The notes under the pieces: generated by a model
The model's input: only the letters and a program-made list of their open reading frames with translations
What the model was told of the DNA's origin: nothing
Databases searched by the model: none
From: Crocodylus rhombifer
Taxonomy: Eukaryota > Chordata > Crocodylia > Crocodylidae
Length of the DNA: 64,000 nt
Assembly: GCA_038503035.1 (NCBI GenBank)
Contig: JAVSML010024438.1
Span: 427,172-491,171, forward strand
Reading direction: 5' to 3'
Part shown: positions 58,401 to 64,000 of the stretch, one piece after another
Position numbering within the stretch: the first letter of the stretch is position 1
How the letters are laid out: every line of letters begins with the position of its first letter
Translations under genes and position numbers: made by a program

Positions 58401-59629
58401 TACTATATCACAAATGGAGATTGTCCTTTAGTTCAAGGCTCTGATTCTGGAGCAGGAGGTGTGACTTCTATCCTTGCAGTTATTAAAGTAGCCGTGGTAT
58501 CTGTTCCAAATTAGTGACACTTCTGAAGTACAACTGTAACCTTATATACAGAGCTATTTATGTCCCTAATCCTAACAAATTCTCTGGCCTCTTCCTCCTC
58601 CTCGTGTACATGCACAGTGAAAGCAAATACATACATAGGGACAGAATTTAGTTTAAAGTAATACAGAGTCATGTTGTAATTGGGGTATTCCAGCTGAGCT
58701 AATGCATTTGCCTCTCCAGGCCATCCTTTTCTAACAGTGGACTAGCTGAACCGCTATTTATTTCGACTAATCTACCATAAAGGTTGCTCCCCTCTGTCTC
58801 ATCCATTACATGATTTAGATGGAGAAGCATTATTCTTGTCTGTGATTAGAGTGGTTACAGTACATTACTGGGAGCAAATTAAATTTAGACATATTAAGGC
58901 CCCTGGCGCAATGAATACTGTACTTGTGAATTTTGGGGGATGTGTGGTTGGAGCAAAACTGTTTCTCAGGCACCCTGCTATGTTCCGAGTTAAATAAAGC
59001 AGGAGGGCATGTTCTTGCCTGATTGCTATCTGTTTGCAACAGTGCTTGTTTTTCTCCAATATCAGGCACAAGGCAGTGAGGAAGACTGTATTTAAAGTTC
59101 TCCTATCTACAACGTTGATCCCTGAATTCCTATTAATAAGAGGGATGCAGGATCCCTGTGCTGTATTCTGTATAAATATATGTTCCTTGTTTGCTGTCAC
59201 GCTGCCAGCCCTAAACCATCTCTCAGGCCTGTGTCTTGAATCCAGGCTGATGTTGATCTTTCACCTAATTTGTCCGCTAATCAGAGCAATGTATAAGTCC
59301 ACTCTCAGAAACCTAAGTGCAACAGAGAGCTCTCCGGTGAGGTCTGTTCCCAGAGATGGCTGCTGACTCATCCAGCCCTCATTAGCTAGAAATGCTCTGC
59401 CGTAAATAAGGCTAGTCCAGGTCACAGCAGTCATGGTGGACTGCACCTGCTCACTCCAGGTCTGATTCTGACAGAACATCTAATGGGACGAAATGAGCAA
59501 TTCAGTTCCACGGCTTAAAAATGTTCACATATGAATAGTTTATAAGGGGGTAATAAATGATGAAAGTATTATATAGAAACACCAACTCATTAATTTGACA
59601 GGTGGCCATCTAGGCCACCATCTTGGGAC

Positions 59630-59835
59630 TGGAAGTCCTGCCCCGTCACATGGTCATTGACATCTCCTTTTCCCCTGATATGGTATGTGACATCACAAAC
59701 CCCACCCTACCCTGGTCATATGATGCAGAACATCACAAATCCCATCCCCAGGCCCCAGGTCACATGACATGTGACATAAACCCTTCCCCAGTCACATGAC
59801 ACATGACATGACAAACCCTACCCCCAGACACATGA
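59630..59835. repeat. Degenerate minisatellite with TCACATGA motifs
   Basis: Four to five imperfect units of roughly 32-43 bp, each with 'acatcacaaaccc' or similar, a C-rich stretch and 'ggtcacatgac' or a variant. GTCACATGAC occurs exactly at 59759-59768 and 59791-59800. Confidence 0.6.
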
Positions 59836-60042
59836 TAGAAGTGATCAACCTTTTGGACTCTCATATTTAAGAAGGTTGATTTCTCTGGTTTTGTGGTAAT
59901 GTTGTAAGAGGCCTTTGGTCTGATTCCTGGTCCTCTGGTATTTTGGGGAGCCGATTCTCTGGAACACCATGTTCTTTGCTGGTACAGGTTTTAATCCTCA
60001 TTAAATTAAATAGGTTTATAAAATTTAAACTTGTTTATTTTG

Positions 60043-60147
60043 CAGCATCGCATTAGTGTTTGCACACACTAGGCTTTCGAGCAAATTAAGGTTTGGAGCA
60101 TCATGTCAGTATTTGCACGCACTAGGTTTTTGAACGAGTTAAGCCTG
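60043..60147 (+). repeat. Two direct ~52-bp repeats
   Basis: 'agcatcgcattagtgtttgc' followed by 'acacactaggctttcgagc' is repeated as 'agcatcatgtcagtatttgc' followed by 'acgcactaggtttttgaac'. Two copies in tandem directly precede a CR1 tail. Confidence 0.7.
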
Positions 60148-60282
60148 GTGCTTATCTTGCTGGGATCCCATGACCCCAGCTGACTTCCTGCCCTTTGGGC
60201 AGGGGGCTGGACTCGATGATCTCCCGAGGTCCCTTCCAGCCCTAATGTCTATGAATCTATGAATCTATGAATCTATTGCATG
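60141..60282 (+). repeat. CR1 LINE 3' end
   Basis: 'cttatcttgctgggatcc', 'catgaccccagctgacttcc' and 'gaggtcccttccagcc' precede three copies of 'tctatgaa'. It is nearly identical to the reverse complement of 25893-26040, so it is a severely 5'-truncated, recent insertion. Confidence 0.9.
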
Positions 60283-60491
60283 AGATCATTTAGGAAATAT
60301 ATACAATTTACATCTTAGCATCAAGAATTCATTTTCCACAAATGGAATCCTAAATTTAACATCATACACGTACTGCAACTCTGAAGAGCCCCCAACCTTT
60401 AAAAACCCCTCTGCAAAATTAAAAGCCACCACCCTAAAACACACACACACAGAAATCTATTTTTCAGAAAATAAATGCCTGTGCTTAATAG

Positions 60492-61384
60492 TAGGGGTGT
60501 GCAAAGTGGGTCCTATTCAATTTGGATTCAGATTCAGCCTGAATCAGGGACAGTGATTCGATTTGTTGATTTGGATCACTGTCCCTGATTTGATTTAGCT
60601 GAATCCAAATCTGAAGTGTCAATGCTAATTTGGAGAATCAGTGATTCGGACGTAGACACCGCTTTAAATCTTTTTTCTACATACTTCAAGGTACCAGTGT
60701 GGCTTGTGATTGCTGTGATGTTGGGGTGGATGGCGCATCCCACAGGAGTGTGTGGGGGCCTCCATGTGCTCAGCAGTGAACCTGGAAATGGACCAGGGTT
60801 TCTACCCTTCTTCAGGAGTGTTGCACACTTTAGAGGTCTGCTGAGAATCCCTATAGTTATAAAATATGTAGAGGTATGCTCTGGTTACATATCTAAATTT
60901 TTTTGCTGGTACGTTTACTTGCTTTACAACACATCCCCTGGTTCTGGGAAATTTACCACCTGCTCTGTCCCACCCAAAAATGACAGCCCACTCTACAGCA
61001 TAGCACACAAACCCTGTGATAATATATTTTTTAAATCAGTCTTTATTTCCATCAAAAACCTTTACAATATTTACTGGTTTATTTTGCTAAACCTTCCCCT
61101 AAGAAGGGGTTTTATAATTTCTGGTGACAAGCAAGTCTCATTGGCTCTGTGTTTACAACGTGCCCTCACAGTTTCACGAGCTGCCTGCTACCTAAAATTA
61201 TACAGAAAAAACATTTAAAGCTGTGTCTATGCCTATGTTCAAATTGCCAAATCTTTCCAAATCTCTCTGAATCAATTCGGGGGGTTCTGATTCCATTCAG
61301 ATATATTAAAGTGTCCTCTGATTTGATTCAATTCCCTGATCTCTGCTGCGTTGAATCAGGGACCGAAGCTTCGCACAGCTCTGG
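60492..61384. mobile_element. hAT-like family C element, second copy
   Basis: Starts TAGGGGTGTGCAAAG and ends 'gaagcttcgcacagctctg', matching the termini of 49748-50465. The arms share 'gggacagtgattcgattt', 'tagacaccgctttaaatc' and 'cagaaaaaacatttaaagc'. The centre (about 60850-61195) differs from the first copy. No target duplication was recognised. A 200-codon frame (60616-61218) crosses it without any transposase signature. Confidence 0.65.
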
Positions 61385-61469
61385 TAGGTGTTCCCCTACA
61401 AGATCTACGCAAATTATGGACTTCCTTTGAGCTTTTAGGATCGATTCCTTGAGTTATGACCATTCTTCT

Positions 61470-61530
61470 TGTACCCCCTTTGTGGGGGTATGTGTGTAGG
61501 GGGAGCATGTGTGTAGGGGGAGCATGGCTG
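61470..61530 (+). repeat. Short G-rich tandem repeat
   Basis: 'tgtgtgtagggggagcatg' is repeated twice head-to-tail and preceded by 'tgtgggggta'. Small simple-sequence tract. Confidence 0.6.
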
Positions 61531-63534
61531 GGGTATATGAAGTAATGTGGGTGTGGGGGTCTGCATGTATGGCAGTGCAAGGGGCAATCATGACACATGA
61601 CATCAGAAGGGTTGCCCAAGAGTGCCAAACCTCATCCCTCACTCCACATGCTGCATGGGACAGCCCTAGCCCATCAAGCACAGACTTGGCCTGTCGGGGA
61701 GCAGGGGTTTTTACCGCTCTAACACAGCTTATAGCTTGGTATAACATCTACTAATGTGCTCATAATTATCTTGAACACACATTGTTTGTGTATACATCAC
61801 TTGCCTAATATCGATTAATAATTTACTAACCCTTTGTAAAGCATTTATCAACATAGTCTGAACATATACGGAAACCAATAATTCTCTTCCCATGAGGGCC
61901 TGATCCTGAAGCCCTTGTTCATGCGAATGATCCCTTTAAAACCATTGTGCTCAGTTTTGCTATCATGGAAATGGAAATGAGTTTTGCCTTTCACTTTGAT
62001 GAGAATTGGGTCAGATAAGACTACACATGAAAGTAAGAGAGCATGAACAGGCCTGAAAAGTATAAACCTCTAGAAAAGTTCTGGAGCCTGAAGGTAAAAT
62101 GAACAATCCAAAAAAAGATCATTGAAATAACTTCTGCTCCCATGTCATTAAAGCTGCCTGCCTGTACACTGATATCCCATTGTGGAGGGCAGCTTATTGT
62201 CTACAGTCTGTTTTCCTATGTGCCCCTGTCAATGACCACATGGCCTCTGATCTCAAAGAAGAGAGCCAACTAAAACTGAAGCAGGTAACTACAAGGAAAA
62301 TAAATGCTGCAGGAGCTGCTGTAATTGATTCCCTGCCATTTTCAGGTTGCCTGAGCACACAGGATATTAAGCAAAGTGGACAGATTGGCAGTGTTGTCTT
62401 TCTGAAGTGTAATGCGGACACCTGCCTATGCATCTGACTGTCTAAAGCTCCCAGCATTGTAATATGTACTGTATTTACACTCATACAGTACATGGACCTG
62501 TATATTACTAGAGCATAATACAGTCTTGTAAACAAGTACCAGGTTGCCCCCACAGTGCTCCCCCTGCTCTGTATGTCCTTGAGGATATACTCTGTGCTGC
62601 TTCTAGCGCTGGGGCAGCGTGTGCTGGCAAGCAGGTAAATCACTAAGTCTCAGCCTGTTCTACATTGGGTCAGCCAAGCAAACACTCCCAAAATAGTGGG
62701 TAATAGTTTGGGCACAACTCATTGGTGCAGCCCACATGCGCTTAAGGGCAACATGGTAGTTTCACAAGGGTGCTCCCTCTCTCAAGCCAGGTTGGGGGAG
62801 GAGGGCCCACCTTAAGCCTCCTTCTTATACCTCTGTGTGCATATGTGGAATAGTCTGTAATCTGGCCCTTAGCTGTACACAGATACAGGGTCGAGGATGA
62901 AAGACCTGGTGAATTCTCTCTTATCCAATGAGGTTTTTGTGCATCCCATGGTGACAGGCTACCAGAGGATTTAACCCACTGCAACACAAACTCCCCTCCC
63001 TAAAACCATTCAATATTTATGCTAGGTAATTATATGAGAGCAGCTATGCCATGAAGATCAGTGACAGTGTGTTAGTCATGTGTTGTGCAGAGATTACTGG
63101 CTGTTCTCTGGTGTAGAGCATGGCCTACAGAGGAAAAATTTGAAAACAAAAACCCCATGCTGAAATTGAAGCAAAGTAGCTTTGATATGGCTGTTAAATG
63201 CCAATTGCAGGGGGAGATGGAGAATGAAGCAGAGTCTAGAGGTTGGGTGATAGGGATGGTGCGTACCTTGCAGTGTTTTAATGCCTCTTTCATGGAAAGA
63301 GGTTGGTCAGTATTTAAATAGGGAGAGGTTTAGTGGCTGTTATGAAACTGATGTAGGACAGGTGTATTCAGGAGACTTGCCTGTCAGACATGGAAAAGAG
63401 GCAGGTCAGTTGGATAAAAACACCAGGACTGAGCTCAGCAGTTGCTTAGAGAGGGGACTGACTGAGGAATAGCACTTGTGTAGAACCTGCAGATGAGAAG
63501 CAGCAGCTCGGACACTAATCTCTGATCAAAGATT

Positions 63535-63635
63535 GACTTGCTCTGTGACCTTTGATGGGTCTCTTTTAATCTCACATGCCTCTGTTTCCTCAGGTGTAAA
63601 ATGGAAGCAGATGCTACTTGTATGTTCTGAAGGAG
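63535..63635 (+). repeat. MIR/CORE-SINE fragment
   Basis: 'ttgctctgtgacctttgatg', 'catgcctctgtttcctcagg' and 'tgtaaaatggaagcag' follow the MIR core in forward orientation. Confidence 0.65.
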
Positions 63636-63658
63636 CTGCTGCAAGGTTTGATATGCTC

Positions 63659-64000
63659 ATTAGAGCTGTGCGAAGCTTCGGGTGCTCATTCAATTTGGAG
63701 GAGATTCAGCCCGATTCAGCAGCTGAATCTCCGAATTCAAATCAAATAAGGAGACCAATTAAAAAGTCTGAATTGACTCGAAGCTCTCCAAATCGATTTG
63801 GAAGATTTGGAGAGCTCCACAGATTTGGGCAGTCCCTGCTGGCTGCTGCAGGGAGCTGGACCCGGACTCCGTGCTAGTAAGTAGGGGGCGGGGGAGGCGG
63901 GGGCTGGAGAAGGGGACCATGGGGAGGCCCATCCCCTGCCTGCTCCGCCAGCCCCCCTGAGCACCTCTGGCGCCCTCCCACTCCCCCAGCTGCCCCCCCC
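63659..64000. mobile_element. hAT-like family C element, partial at window edge
   Basis: Begins 'tagagctgtgcgaagcttcg', corresponding to the inverted right end of 49748-50465. It continues through 'gagattcagcccgattcagc' and 'gaatctccgaattcaaatc' into a GC-rich centre with G-runs at 63884-63915. The rest lies outside the window. Confidence 0.55.

Larger units (their letters stand above)
53689..64000 (+). other. KBTBD12: KBTBD12 intron 4 (partial)
   Basis: From the exon 4 donor to the window edge, more than 10 kb. I searched the open frames for the expected C-terminal Kelch exon and found none. Repeats are annotated separately; 54615-57715, 58410-59625 and 61530-63530 hold nothing I can identify apart from simple tracts and remnants. 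Confidence 0.7.

Noticed and set aside
60616..61218. 200-codon + frame
   Set aside because: Lies across a hAT-like element's arms and centre, has no transposase motif, and its ends coincide with repeat sequence.
1..64000. tRNA or rRNA genes, CRISPR arrays, bacterial operons or phage genes
   Set aside because: No cloverleaf or A/B-box pattern, no regularly spaced direct repeats with unique spacers, and no dense coding; the window is vertebrate nuclear DNA.

Overview
The window is vertebrate nuclear DNA: AT-leaning, intron-like, without dense coding, and full of interspersed repeats. The dominant LINE is CR1, recognised by its (ATTCTATG)-type 3' tail and by coding blocks of the CR1 reverse transcriptase. 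Many CR1 tails carry a GGGGTCAT...TGACCCCAG palindrome, and MIR/CORE-SINEs, hAT-like elements and short palindromic MITEs are also present. Together with a near-mammal-like KBTBD12 protein this suggests a sauropsid, most likely a crocodilian (alligator-like). The species is inference; the repeat classes and the gene are read from the sequence.

One protein-coding gene is supported: KBTBD12 (BTB-BACK-Kelch protein) on the + strand. Its large first coding exon (ATG at 32701, donor after 33770) encodes BTB, BACK and the start of the Kelch propeller. Three further exons (34824-35094, 38783-38933, 53491-53688) continue the propeller with matching splice phases. About 60 C-terminal residues are missing, so the last exon lies beyond the right edge. 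From 32.6 kb onward the window is therefore exons and introns of this gene, and the part before that is upstream sequence.

Layout. 1-10.5 kb: mostly featureless, with MIR remnants and one MITE. 10.5-12.5 kb: a CR1, then a GC-rich block with CCAAT and TATA boxes ending in facing (TG)n/(AC)n tracts. 12.5-20 kb: CR1 pieces, a compact TATA/MEF2-like promoter candidate at 14.8 kb, MITEs, and a transposon nested inside another with degenerate 8-bp target duplications. 20.4-29.2 kb: CR1-rich, with a GIY-YIG endonuclease fragment of a Penelope-like element at 24.6-24.9 kb. 29.2-32.6 kb: little recognised. 32.6-53.7 kb: KBTBD12 exons with introns holding mariner-like, hAT-like, CR1 and other repeats, including an exact 8-bp-TSD hAT-like element at 49.7-50.5 kb. 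53.7-64 kb: the partial fourth intron, with long inverted repeats, a CACATG-rich minisatellite, CR1 and two more copies of the hAT-like family.

Nothing resembles an undescribed multi-gene system. The less ordinary items are the Penelope-like fragment, the promoter-bearing repeat-like unit at 11 kb, the nested and tandem DNA transposons, and an open upstream extension of the KBTBD12 reading frame.
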